Of a stretch of DNA of 64,000 bases, positions 17,262-25,613 are shown one piece after another. Numbering within the stretch: position 1 is the first letter of the stretch; each line of letters starts with the position of its first letter. The notes under the pieces are model-generated. The model was not told the origin of the DNA, ran no database searches, and saw nothing but the letters and a program-made list of their open reading frames with translations. Both the position numbers and the translations under genes were made by a program. Source of the DNA: CALLPQ01 sp964479275. GTDB lineage: Bacteria; Pseudomonadota; Alphaproteobacteria; Caulobacterales; Parvularculaceae. Location of the stretch: assembly GCA_964479275.1 (NCBI GenBank), contig CAYZLR010000001.1, forward strand, positions 92,996 through 156,995. The letters run 5' to 3'.

Positions 17262-17420
17262 AAGCAAGTGAATGCTCGGTCGAGCTGCAAAAGTACGACA
17301 AAACAAAATTTTAGACTTAACTGCACAACGCTAAAGCGCGTCCGCATCAAATGGAGGCAAGGAGGCGCTTGACCTTATTGTTTGTCGTATTTCCGGATGC
17401 TCAACCGGCGGCCACTTGGC
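17262..17420. repeat. Dispersed palindromic repeat, copy A (arms plus 41-bp core)
   Basis: The 41-bp core at 17332-17372 starts TAAAGCGCGTCC and ends GGAGGCGCTTGA, an imperfect palindrome. Outside it, the left arm (17262-17314, read in reverse) and right arm (17372-17420) resemble each other: both contain TTTGTCGTA followed by a CTC-ACCG segment and CACTTG. The unit is therefore a long inverted repeat of about 160 bp. Other copies are at 21217-21520, 38285, 41143 and 54302. It fills the space between the LuxR gene and nuoF, exactly where nuoG would normally begin. Confidence 0.7.
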
Positions 17421-17465
17421 CTGGAAATACTTTCACGGATCTTAACTGACGCTGAAGGTGTCGGA

Positions 17466-18767
17466 TTATTCTGCGGCGGTAACTTGGATGCCGCCTCGAT
17501 CAGCACGGTAGGTATTTATACGATCTTCAATTTCATGACGGAAATGACGTACCAGTCCCTGCACAGGCCAGGCTGCCGCATCACCAAGAGCGCATATTGT
17601 GTGGCCTTCGATTTGACCAGCAACATCCAGTAATTTGTCGATTTCTGCCGTCGAGCTTTCGCCGCGTACCATACGTTCTAAAACACGCCACATCCAGCCT
17701 GTACCTTCCCGGCATGGGGTACACTGACCACAAGATTCATGTTTGTAAAAATATGAAATTCGGGCGATGGCTTTGACAACATCTGTTGAATTGTCCATCA
17801 CAATCACAGCAGCGGTACCAAGACCAGAGCGATGTTCTTTTAGGGCGTCAAAATCCATCAAGACATCGTCGCAAATGTCTTTCGGCAATAGCGGTACTGA
17901 TGATCCTCCCGGAATAACTGCTTTGAGGTTGTCCCAGCCGCCGCGCACTCCGCCGCAATGACGCTCTAGTAATGTCTTAAGGGGGATCGACATTTCCTCC
18001 TCAACATTGCAAGGACGCTCAACATGACCTGATATACAAAATAATTTGGTTCCTGCGTTATTTTCGCGGCCAAACTTTTTAAACCAATCAGCGCCGCGGC
18101 GTAGAATTGTCGGCGCAACGGCAATAGATTCGACATTGTTAACGGTCGTGGGACAACCATAAAGCCCGGCACCTGCTGGAAAGGGGGGCTTCAATCTCGG
18201 TTGGCCTTTTTTGCCTTCCAAGCTTTCAAGAAGCGCGGTTTCTTCACCGCATATATAGGCTCCGGCTCCGTGGTGGACATAAATGTCAAAATCCCAATCT
18301 GATCCAGCGGCATTTTTGCCCACCAATTTTGCCGCATATGCCTCATCTATTGCGCTTTGTAAGCGTTCACGCTCAAGAACATATTCGCCGCGAATGTAAA
18401 TATAACAAGCATTGGCTTTCATGGCATAAGAGGCGATCAAGCATCCTTCAATGAATAAGTGCGGGTCATGACGCATGATCTCCCTGTCTTTACAGGTGCC
18501 AGGTTCTGACTCGTCGGCATTTACGACCAGATAATGCGGACGATCACCAACCTCTTTGGGCATAAACGACCATTTGAGTCCGGTCGGGAATCCGGCTCCG
18601 CCTCGCCCGCGAAGACCGCTATCTTTCATTTGCTGAATGATCCAATCATGCCCCATTCGGATAATGTCTGCGGTGCCATTCCAAGCACCGCGTTGCTTTG
18701 CCCCCTCTAAGCTCCAATCTTGCAGGCCATAGAGGTTTGTAAAAATTCGGTCTTTATCTTCTAACAT
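17466..18767 (-). CDS. nuoF: NADH-quinone oxidoreductase subunit F
   Basis: NuoF is the NADH- and FMN-binding subunit of Complex I and carries iron-sulfur cluster N3. The 433 residues show GLRGRGGAGFPTG (NADH site) near 51, the NADESEPGT FMN motif near 84, and the 4Fe-4S ligands CGQCTPCREG near 355 plus a Cys near 397. AAGGA lies eight bases before the ATG. It follows nuoE and a PaaI-type gene on the same strand. After nuoF the cluster stops: the expected nuoG-N genes are absent, and a dispersed repeat and a gene of opposite strand follow. Confidence 0.97.
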   Translation of the reverse strand: MLEDKDRIFTNLYGLQDWSLEGAKQRGAWNGTADIIRMGHDWIIQQMKDSGLRGRGGAGFPTGLKWSFMPKEVGDRPHYLVVNADESEPGTCKDREIMRHDPHLFIEGCLIASYAMKANACYIYIRGEYVLERERLQSAIDEAYAAKLVGKNAAGSDWDFDIYVHHGAGAYICGEETALLESLEGKKGQPRLKPPFPAGAGLYGCPTTVNNVESIAVAPTILRRGADWFKKFGRENNAGTKLFCISGHVERPCNVEEEMSIPLKTLLERHCGGVRGGWDNLKAVIPGGSSVPLLPKDICDDVLMDFDALKEHRSGLGTAAVIVMDNSTDVVKAIARISYFYKHESCGQCTPCREGTGWMWRVLERMVRGESSTAEIDKLLDVAGQIEGHTICALGDAAAWPVQGLVRHFRHEIEDRINTYRADRGGIQVTAAE

Positions 18768-18834
18768 GGACGCTATCCTTAAATATCCATTTAAACCAAT
18801 GCGATGTTATTCGTGGTCTTTCGTATTTTCTGTC

Positions 18835-19269
18835 TTATACATTGCTTATCCCCGAAATGGTCAAAAGCTTTTGTGTCTGAACTGCGAAGGCCAGTTTTTT
18901 GCCCTCTTCATCGAAAAGAGTTCCTTCTGTGAAGGCAGTTGACTTGCCAAGATGGGTTACCTTTGCTTCACCCAAAATCTGACCCGGGTGTGCAGGACGT
19001 AAAAATTGAGTATGCAAATCCATGGAGGCAGGCCCTTTTTGTGTGAGGGCTAATATCATCGATCCCATAACTTCATCCAACATCGCGGTTAAAAAGCCGC
19101 CTTGAATACTGCCACGTGGGTTGAGCATATGTTTCGTGGCTTCGAAGTGGACACGCATCGTCATGTTTTCACGATCTAGTTCAATAAACTCAAATCCCAA
19201 AAATTTTGCAGCCGGCGGCATCTCAAATTTATCAAGGAGCGTACCTGTTTGTTGGAGCGGTATCGTCAT
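18835..19269 (-). CDS. PaaI-family hotdog thioesterase
   Basis: This 144-residue single hotdog-fold protein has the PaaI pattern NPRGSIQGGFLTAMLDEVMG at residues 51-70, where Asn, the Gly-rich turn and Asp/Glu form the catalytic region. It probably hydrolyses an acyl-CoA. It lies between nuoE and nuoF, 9 bp after the nuoE stop and 67 bp before the nuoF start, so it is co-transcribed with Complex I genes. A direct role in Complex I is not implied. The SD is weak, suggesting coupling to nuoE. Confidence 0.88.
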   Translation of the reverse strand: MTIPLQQTGTLLDKFEMPPAAKFLGFEFIELDRENMTMRVHFEATKHMLNPRGSIQGGFLTAMLDEVMGSMILALTQKGPASMDLHTQFLRPAHPGQILGEAKVTHLGKSTAFTEGTLFDEEGKKLAFAVQTQKLLTISGISNV

Positions 19270-19278
19270 TGGGGGCTC

Positions 19279-19956
19279 TTATTCAGCAGGTGTTGGCTGG
19301 GCGTTTGGGAGTGAAGTGATCGGTTTTGCTGCAGAGCCATCATAAAGAGCTGGATCCGTCAGAGTTGTATTTTCTCCTTCAGGATCAGATGTGTGTCGTC
19401 CTTTATTTTGGGTGCCTGTCTTAACTTTGTTGCCCGCGCGTAAGTTTATCAGCAAAGCTTCAAAATTATCCTCTGTCAAATCCTCATAATAATGATCATC
19501 GTCATTTGTTGAAATTTGGATCATCGGCGCGTTACAACATGCACCCAGACATTCTACCTCTAACCAGGAGAATTTGCCATCAGTAGAAACTGTGTTTTCT
19601 GGACCAATAACTTTTTTGCAAATCTCTCGTAAATCTTGTGCCCCGCGTAGCATGCACGGGGTTGTGCCACATAATTGTACGAAATATTCTCCGACCGGAG
19701 CAAAATTAAACATCGTGTAAAAACTTGCGACTTCGTAGACCCGAATATAGGGCATATCAAGTTGTTTACCGATGGTTTCCATCATTGGGATCGAAATCCA
19801 GCCTTCTTGCTTCTGGCCTCGCCAGAGAAATGGGATCACCGCCGAGGCTTGTCGACCTTCAGGGAATTTCTGAATTTGTTCATCGCACCAAGCTTTATTC
19901 TCGTCATTCCAGGAAAAATTTGCGGGTTGGTCTTTAAAGGGGCGCTTAACAGCCAT
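19279..19956 (-). CDS. nuoE: NADH-quinone oxidoreductase subunit E
   Basis: NuoE (24-kDa subunit) holds the 2Fe-2S cluster N1a of the NADH-dehydrogenase module. The ligands are visible as CGTTPC near 96-101 and CLGACC near 136-141. The first 170 residues match the family. A polar C-terminal tail of about 50 residues with Ser, Thr and Pro is extra, but similar tails occur in alphaproteobacteria. AAAGGA precedes the ATG. The gene starts a nuoE-paaI-nuoF unit separated from nuoD by about 2.4 kb. Confidence 0.96.
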   Translation of the reverse strand: MAVKRPFKDQPANFSWNDENKAWCDEQIQKFPEGRQASAVIPFLWRGQKQEGWISIPMMETIGKQLDMPYIRVYEVASFYTMFNFAPVGEYFVQLCGTTPCMLRGAQDLREICKKVIGPENTVSTDGKFSWLEVECLGACCNAPMIQISTNDDDHYYEDLTEDNFEALLINLRAGNKVKTGTQNKGRHTSDPEGENTTLTDPALYDGSAAKPITSLPNAQPTPAE

Positions 19957-20113
19957 GTTAATTTTATCCTTTTGAGAGGTCTTGTCGATTAAGACCGATC
20001 CATAATCCTAAAACTGGCCCAGCCGCAAAGACGGGTCATGCTTCACAATCTCATAATGTATATAGCGAAAAAGGAAAGTCTTTAGAGGGGATTTTGGAGG
20101 CTGCTTGAGGTGA

Positions 20114-20497
20114 TTAATTACCTTTGCGGATGAAATCCATACGTATGATTAATCCCTGACGCACTTCATAAACCGCGAGCATTTCTATACCCTCATTTTT
20201 TACCCCGTTGCGATATACGCATTCATGATCAATGACCTTTTCACCAAGCACAATGCGGTGCAATAATCGGCAGTAATTGTCGCGGTAATCATGAAAAATT
20301 TTGGTATATCGCTCCCGAACCGATTGCGCCCCTCGCATAGTCAATATGCCAGGGTGATCGTATACCTCAACATCATCATGGAAAAGCGCCATATAGCCTT
20401 CAAGATCGCGGGCATTATAGGTCTCTAATTGTTTTTCGATAACGGATTCGGGGTCTCTATTGGCCTCGCTTCTTGATGAGACCTTATGATTAGGCAT
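20114..20497 (-). CDS. SnoaL-like (NTF2-fold) protein
   Basis: The protein has the NTF2/SnoaL pattern: an N-terminal helix with ETYNARDLEGYMALFHDDVEV, then beta strands such as ERYTKIFHDYRDNYCRL and a C-terminal DFIRKGN. Such folds act as small isomerases, ligand binders or polyketide cyclases, and the substrate is not evident. I choose the ATG at 20497, with AAGG nine bases upstream and an 8-bp overlap with the upstream gene. A longer form starting at 20530 would overlap it by 41 bp. Confidence 0.75.
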   Translation of the reverse strand: MPNHKVSSRSEANRDPESVIEKQLETYNARDLEGYMALFHDDVEVYDHPGILTMRGAQSVRERYTKIFHDYRDNYCRLLHRIVLGEKVIDHECVYRNGVKNEGIEMLAVYEVRQGLIIRMDFIRKGN

Positions 20498-20774
20498 GCT
20501 GATCTGCCTTGAGATCTGTTTCTGCGTCAATCCCGTTCATTTGCGCGGCGTCGCAAAAACATCCAAAACACAGGCTTTCGATAATATCCACCCCCTGTGC
20601 ATTAAATGCCGCTTCAGATAACTCATTGCAATCATCGCAAATGGCTTCAAAAACGCCGTCTTCCTTTCCCCAGTAAAACCCCCTTGGTTCTCCTTGGGTC
20701 AATCCCTCGATAATATGACGGCAAACAAAGGTTTGGTTTTGAGTCCCGTGAGTTGAGCAGGTTAATTTGGTCAT
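20490..20774 (-). CDS. Small Cys-rich protein, putative zinc-binding, function unknown
   Basis: The 94 residues contain regular metal-ligand-like pairs: C6-STHG and C18-RHI near the start, CDDC near residue 46, and CFGCFCD near 69-75. Proteins beginning with CS-HG and FVC-HI are known as hypothetical proteins in other proteobacteria. The pattern suggests a small zinc-ribbon fold. It overlaps the SnoaL-like gene and shares its direction with the 20788 membrane-protein gene (13-bp gap), so the three probably form one unit inside the split nuo cluster. The SD is weak. Confidence 0.65.
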   Translation of the reverse strand: MTKLTCSTHGTQNQTFVCRHIIEGLTQGEPRGFYWGKEDGVFEAICDDCNELSEAAFNAQGVDIIESLCFGCFCDAAQMNGIDAETDLKADQHA

Positions 20775-20787
20775 AAGAGTTTAAGGG

Positions 20788-21150
20788 CTACTTCAGGTGG
20801 GCAGGTATAATATCGATATAATTAACATTGATAGTACCATCAGTGCCTTGAATGAAAAATTCATAAACTTCAACGGATGCGGATTGAGTTAAGAAAAAAA
20901 TACCAATCCCCATCATGACACTGATCAGCAATGCAAAGAACCTATTCATTTGAGATCCCAAAATCGAATTTATCGTAAGGGCTCCCATGATTGCGGTCAT
21001 ATAGCTAAAAATCGACAAAAACAAATAGAGAATGACATCAGGTTTCTGGACCCCAGGATTTGCATTCAATGCAACAACCAGAAATGTTGCGGAGCCTGCC
21101 CATAGCAAGGATAAGATAATCACTCTGATGAACCGAAAAATAATCAACAA
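20788..21150 (-). CDS. Small integral membrane protein, function unknown
   Basis: The 120-residue frame has three hydrophobic segments (roughly residues 3-28, 40-62 and 68-92) and a short polar C-terminus (TDGTINVNYIDIIPAHLK). No family is recognised. Thirteen bases separate it from the Cys-rich gene downstream on the same strand. The start has no strong SD. The segment pattern and continuous coding-like composition argue that it is real. Confidence 0.55.
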   Translation of the reverse strand: MLIIFRFIRVIILSLLWAGSATFLVVALNANPGVQKPDVILYLFLSIFSYMTAIMGALTINSILGSQMNRFFALLISVMMGIGIFFLTQSASVEVYEFFIQGTDGTINVNYIDIIPAHLK

Positions 21151-21216
21151 AAAACCCTCACCAAAATCATCCCCATACTAGAGCCAATCGCGATCAATTA
21201 GAGTTGGGGGTCCACT

Positions 21217-21520
21217 CAAAAATTTTGTTTTGATGAATTTTGCAGTTCAAATGGTATCCACTTGAATGCAAAATGCATGAAAACCTCATCTATACCCCTA
21301 TCACCAGATTGACTAACTTTGAACCCGCCTGTGCAAGATCCCAGCTAATGATGCAAAAGTGTAAGTTATATGCGCGCTTGCGTCCAGCAAGTACCAATTT
21401 TGGAGAAATGCACGTTCAAAAAATACTTTAACCCCCTCCGCATTGCATGGAATCAAGGCGGCGCTTTGAGTTGTTGTTTTGTCGCATTTGCGGACGATCA
21501 ATCGCTCGCCACCTGTCACC
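21217..21520. repeat. Dispersed repeat, copy B (isolated arm plus core and right arm)
   Basis: The 41-42 bp core is at 21428-21469, with the right arm to about 21520. By hand this aligns to copy A at 17332-17420 with about two-thirds identity, sharing TCCGCAT, the GGCGCTTTGA-like end, TTTTGTCG and CGCCAC. An extra arm-like segment at 21217-21270 matches the reverse of copy A's left arm at roughly 70%. The 433-bp stretch 21151-21583 otherwise holds no gene. Copies A and B have the same orientation and flank the nuoE-nuoF block. Confidence 0.6.
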
Positions 21521-21583
21521 CCAGCAAAAGGGGTTGAAAATAATCAGACCCACTTTGTGATTCAGAGCGCCATGCAGGTTACT

Positions 21584-22189
21584 TTAGTTCATGGTTCTGT
21601 TTGTGAGGTTTGTTGCGGGTTTCGTGGTCATTGGAATTTCACGTTTCATCGCTTTGAATTCTGTATCCGAGATGATTTCATTTTCCCACATCCAGTGAAT
21701 AGCGCGCAATTTGATTTGAGGATTGCCAGCATAATTGGTTTGATGGAATTGGTCGAGAATTTGCGCTTTGCGCCGGCTCATAAGTTTGTCCAAAATTTTG
21801 TCATGTTGTGTGTCATGCAAAATAACCAATTGTCCGCGCGCAGTGGTTAAGCCTGTAAATGAAAATTTTTTAAATTGATAGGCGCCATACAATATTGCGG
21901 CGATACCAAGAAGGATCAAACCCGCCCAAAGCGGCGCAGATGAAAACATGTCGGTTGCAAGGCGTGCGGCGCCCAAGGCCCAAAATGCAATTGCCGACCA
22001 CAAGAGAATGACTTTTCGAACTTTGATAACTCTTTTGTCCGCTGTTTGGGCTGTATAGGGAATAATAAATGCGACGTCGCCATCCTCTCCTTGTGCCTCA
22101 TATTTTAAATGGTCTTTATGAAACGCATAGCGGGTGGTAATACCATTTTTACTTTGCCTAAATTCTAAATCATCCGTTCCCATACCCAC
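21584..22189 (-). CDS. Membrane protein with two central TM helices, function unknown
   Basis: Of the 201 residues, the first 58 are polar and likely beta-rich. Two hydrophobic helices follow near 59-80 and 85-105, ahead of a basic linker. The C-terminus, with QIKLRAIHWMWENEI and SDTEFKAMKREI, looks like a short helical SHOCT-type motif. I recognise no full-length family. It is co-directional with nuoD, which lies upstream, with a 161-bp gap. Confidence 0.6.
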   Translation of the reverse strand: MGMGTDDLEFRQSKNGITTRYAFHKDHLKYEAQGEDGDVAFIIPYTAQTADKRVIKVRKVILLWSAIAFWALGAARLATDMFSSAPLWAGLILLGIAAILYGAYQFKKFSFTGLTTARGQLVILHDTQHDKILDKLMSRRKAQILDQFHQTNYAGNPQIKLRAIHWMWENEIISDTEFKAMKREIPMTTKPATNLTNRTMN

Positions 22190-22350
22190 ACCTGCTTTTA
22201 AAGGGTTTGCTAATAGCAGACATTAGCCCAAAGCGACGATAAAATACAAATAACAGTTTGACGCGCGTTAATGCACCTTCGTTTAAAGGGCATCATATCA
22301 GATGCTCTGAGCTTTTGCTCGATCATCAATGCTTGCGCATAGATTATTGA

Positions 22351-23577
22351 CTATCGATCGATTTCACCAAACACAATATCAAGGGAGCCAAGTATCGCTG
22401 AGACATCTGCGAGCATATGCCCCTTATTCATCCAGTCCATAGCTTGTAAATGGGCAAACCCCGGTGCGCGGACCTTGCATCGGTAAGGCTTGTTGCCGCC
22501 TTGACTAACCAGATAAACCCCAAATTCACCTTTGGGCGCTTCAACAGCTGCATACACTTCGCCAGCGGGAACTTTTGGGCCTTCTGTATATAATTTAAAG
22601 TGATGGATAAGAGCCTCCATCGACCCTTTCATCTCCGCTCGTTTTGGCGGTGCCACTTTTCCGTCATTGGTCATGATAGGGCCCGGTGTCTCACGTAACA
22701 ATTTGAGACATTGTTTCATGAGTTTACTGGCAATGAGCATTTCTTCCACTCGGCACAAATACCGATCCCAACAATCACCATTTTTGCCAAGCGGAATATC
22801 AAATTCGAGTTCATCATAAATTTCATAAGGCTGGGATTTTCGTAAATCCCAGGCAACACCGGAGCCGCGCAACATGACGCCAGTAAAGCCCCATTCAAAG
22901 GCCTGCTCCTTGGTGACCACACCAATATCAACATTGCGTTGTTTAAAGATGCGGTTATTGGTGATTAATTCCTCGATCATCGCAACGGCAGCAGGAAATT
23001 CCTCGCACCATTTTTCCATATCGTCGATAAGGGCATCGGGTAAATCCTGATGGACCCCGCCAACCCGGAAGTAGGCCGCGTGCATACGGCTGCCTGATGC
23101 GCGTTCATAAAACACCATCAGTTTCTCACGTTCCTCAAATCCCCATAGAGGCGGCGTTAGAGCGCCAACATCTAAAGCCTGAGTTGTGATATTCAGCATG
23201 TGTGAAAGCACTCGTCCAACTTCGCAAAAGAGGGTGCGGATAATTTTTGCCCGGTGCGGGACTTCAATATCAAGCAATCGTTCTGTGGCAAGACAGAATG
23301 CGTGCTCTTGATTCATCGGCGCCACATAATCGAGGCGGTCAAAGTAAGGGATCGCTTGCAGGTAAGTTTTATGCTCAATCAGTTTTTCAGTGCCGCGGTG
23401 TAACAAACCAATATGTGGATCGACCCGCTCAACTATTTCACCGTCTAACTCTAACACCAAGCGCAAAACGCCGTGCGCCGCTGGATGTTGTGGGCCAAAG
23501 TTAATTGTGAAATTGCGATCAGAAGACGCTTCTAAAGCGCTATCCGTAATTTCAATTGTTCGCGTTCCGTCAGCCAT
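22351..23577 (-). CDS. nuoD: NADH-quinone oxidoreductase subunit D
   Basis: NuoD (49-kDa subunit) forms the quinone-binding cavity with NuoB. The 408 residues contain NFGPQHPAAHGVLR near 26, LHRGTEKLIEHK near 63, YVAPMNQEHAFC near 88 and the terminal DIVFGEIDR. It is full length and not fused to NuoC, as is normal in alphaproteobacteria. It ends the nuoA-B-C-D unit. The next Complex I gene, nuoE, begins 2.4 kb downstream after unrelated genes and a repeat. Confidence 0.98.
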   Translation of the reverse strand: MADGTRTIEITDSALEASSDRNFTINFGPQHPAAHGVLRLVLELDGEIVERVDPHIGLLHRGTEKLIEHKTYLQAIPYFDRLDYVAPMNQEHAFCLATERLLDIEVPHRAKIIRTLFCEVGRVLSHMLNITTQALDVGALTPPLWGFEEREKLMVFYERASGSRMHAAYFRVGGVHQDLPDALIDDMEKWCEEFPAAVAMIEELITNNRIFKQRNVDIGVVTKEQAFEWGFTGVMLRGSGVAWDLRKSQPYEIYDELEFDIPLGKNGDCWDRYLCRVEEMLIASKLMKQCLKLLRETPGPIMTNDGKVAPPKRAEMKGSMEALIHHFKLYTEGPKVPAGEVYAAVEAPKGEFGVYLVSQGGNKPYRCKVRAPGFAHLQAMDWMNKGHMLADVSAILGSLDIVFGEIDR

Positions 23578-23657
23578 TACGTTGTTTCCTGTCTTGAAAA
23601 CCTGATTGAAAATTTTACCAAGTCACAAAAATACGGGTCTGATTTTGTACCCATCGC

Positions 23658-24266
23658 TTAGTCTCCGACCTTTTCATCACCTGGCAAAACATATTGCGCC
23701 CCTTCCCAGGGAGAGAGATAATCAAAGTTTCGATATTCCTGCACCAGTTTCACAGGTTCGTAGACAACGCGCTTACTTTCATCGTCATAGCGCACTTCAA
23801 CCTCGCCGGTTAACGGGAAATCCTTGCGTAAAGGATAGCCCTCAAAATTATAATCTGTCAGAATTCGACGTAAGTCTGGGTGACCGAAAAAAACAATCCC
23901 GTACATATCAAAGGCTTCACGCTCAAACCAGTCTGCGCACGCAAAGACAGGAATAACAGAGGCAATCGTCTGGTCCTCACCAATCTCACATTTTACGCGA
24001 ATGCGCCCATTATTGTGAAGGCTGAGTAAATGATACACCACCTCGAATCGCGGCTCGCGGGCCGGAAAGTCAACCCCGCACAAGTCAATCAATTGGATGA
24101 ATTTGCATAAGCTATCATCGCGTAAGAAACGCAGAACATGGGTAATTCTGTCTGCGCGTGCGGTTACGGTGAGCTCACCAAAGCTGATTTCAGTTCCCCG
24201 AATATCACTGTCGATAGAGGCCGTGATATGTTCCGCGAGGTCTTTAAGGTCATCATTCGTGGACAT
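23658..24266 (-). CDS. nuoC: NADH-quinone oxidoreductase subunit C
   Basis: NuoC (30-kDa subunit) belongs to the peripheral arm of Complex I. The 202 residues include the family signature from WFEREAFDMYGIVFFGHPDL onward near 112-131, then RRILTDYNFEGYPLRKDFPL. Length and order (between nuoB and nuoD) are standard. It is separated from nuoD by 80 bp and from nuoB by 34 bp. Confidence 0.97.
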   Translation of the reverse strand: MSTNDDLKDLAEHITASIDSDIRGTEISFGELTVTARADRITHVLRFLRDDSLCKFIQLIDLCGVDFPAREPRFEVVYHLLSLHNNGRIRVKCEIGEDQTIASVIPVFACADWFEREAFDMYGIVFFGHPDLRRILTDYNFEGYPLRKDFPLTGEVEVRYDDESKRVVYEPVKLVQEYRNFDYLSPWEGAQYVLPGDEKVGD

Positions 24267-24300
24267 TATTTATGATCCAAAATTTTATCTAGCCAAGGCT

Positions 24301-24924
24301 CTATCGTATAATAGATCCTTCACGGCGAATTTTCTTTTGTAATTGCAAAATTCCGTAAACCAGCGCTTCGGCGGTGGGCGGGCAACCAGGAACGTAAATG
24401 TCTACGGGAACAATCCGGTCGCAACCGCGCACGACGGCATATGAATAATGATAATAACCACCCCCATTTGCACATGACCCCATTGAGATCACATAACGCG
24501 GGTTAGGCATTTGATCATAAACTTTGCGCAGAGCCGGAGCCATTTTATTGGTGAGCGTGCCCGCAACAATCATAACATCTGATTGGCGCGGGGAGGCGCG
24601 AGGGGCTACACCAAAACGTTCCAGATCATATCGGGGCATGGAGGCCTGCATCATCTCAACGGCGCAACAGGCGAGCCCGAAAGTCATCCACCATAATGAG
24701 CCTGTGCGGGCCCAGTTAATAAGGGCGTCAGCGGGAGCGGTAAAAAACCCGCGGTCTGCGAGCTGATCAGATAAAGCATTATAGAATGGATCTTTATCAC
24801 TGGGGTCATAGCCCGGTGAGCCGGCTCTTGCGCCCGTGCCGTATGGCATAGCGTCCGGGGTCAGCCTTGCTGGAGAGGGGGTTGAATCCGTCGTTGAGGT
24901 TTGGCTTTTATCGTCTAGCGCCAT
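24301..24924 (-). CDS. nuoB: NADH-quinone oxidoreductase subunit B
   Basis: NuoB carries the terminal 4Fe-4S cluster N2 that reduces quinone. The ligands are in GLACCAVEM, GSCANGGGYY and the final VPGCPPTAEAL. I choose the ATG at 24924, with AAGGGAG seven bases upstream and a 10-bp overlap with nuoA; a longer frame begins at 24945. The N-terminal 50 residues are Ser/Thr/Pro-rich and longer than in E. coli. Confidence 0.97.
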   Translation of the reverse strand: MALDDKSQTSTTDSTPSPARLTPDAMPYGTGARAGSPGYDPSDKDPFYNALSDQLADRGFFTAPADALINWARTGSLWWMTFGLACCAVEMMQASMPRYDLERFGVAPRASPRQSDVMIVAGTLTNKMAPALRKVYDQMPNPRYVISMGSCANGGGYYHYSYAVVRGCDRIVPVDIYVPGCPPTAEALVYGILQLQKKIRREGSIIR

Positions 24925-25310
24925 TCGAGGGCTCCCTTTTTCCACTCATATAAGTAACCAACTGCGAACACGAGCAGAAAGATAAACATTGAAAAGAACG
25001 AAAAGATCCTGAAAGCCGGGTCTGTTCCCAATTCAGGGTTAAATAACGTTACAGCCCAAGGAAATAGGAACGAAACATCAAGGTCGACAATAATGAAGAG
25101 GATGGCGACAATATAAAACTGTACATCAAATTTCATGCGAGCATCATCGAAGGCATTAAAGCCACATTCATAAGTTGAGTTTTTCTCTACATCTGGTTCT
25201 GCGGGGGCTATAAGGGCCGGAACCACCAGGAAGCCAATTCCAAGCACTATGGCGATCCCGAGAAAAACCAGAATCGGCAAATAATCGAGTAAAAATTCAG
25301 ATGTTGCCAT
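24915..25310 (-). CDS. nuoA: NADH-quinone oxidoreductase subunit A
   Basis: NuoA is a small three-helix subunit of the membrane arm. The 131 residues show the conserved YECGFNAFDDARMKFDVQFY near 48-67, which is the quinone-cavity loop, and helices near 8-30, 66-85 and 97-118. It is the first gene of the leftward nuo cluster, so the promoter lies in the stretch to its right. Confidence 0.97.
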   Translation of the reverse strand: MATSEFLLDYLPILVFLGIAIVLGIGFLVVPALIAPAEPDVEKNSTYECGFNAFDDARMKFDVQFYIVAILFIIVDLDVSFLFPWAVTLFNPELGTDPAFRIFSFFSMFIFLLVFAVGYLYEWKKGALEWR

Positions 25311-25613
25311 CGTTTCTTTCTCCCGTCTCTATCTTCCTGACCTGTTAGACAGCCAACGGGCTTGAGGTCATGATAGGGGTATAAATCGTCATTATTCTAG
25401 GGGGAACCTAGAAACATGCGACGGGAAAGGCAATCATTAAGCGAGGGAATTCGAGGGAAATTGTGATTTTTTTTGATCGCTTTTGCCCATATTCGATCCA
25501 CCATACTCGCACAAGCGTCATTCATTGGTGTGACCGGCAATAACACGAAAAAAATACTGCGGAAGATAAAAGGGCCCAGTAGGATCGCCTCATGCGCGAA
25601 AGGTTTTTCGTGT
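25311..25613. other. Gene-free stretch between nuoA and gspI
   Basis: The 303 bases contain the 5' region of nuoA and the 3' region of gspI, both leftward. Short open frames here overlap gspI in other frames and show no protein-like features. I see no convincing hairpin terminator for gspI; a CGAAA-AACC-TTTCG stem is very short. The nuo promoter is presumably here, but I could not place boxes with confidence. Confidence 0.5.

Noticed and set aside
17382..17633. 83-codon rightward frame after the LuxR gene
   Set aside because: It is antisense to nuoF and begins inside repeat copy A; no coding signal of its own.
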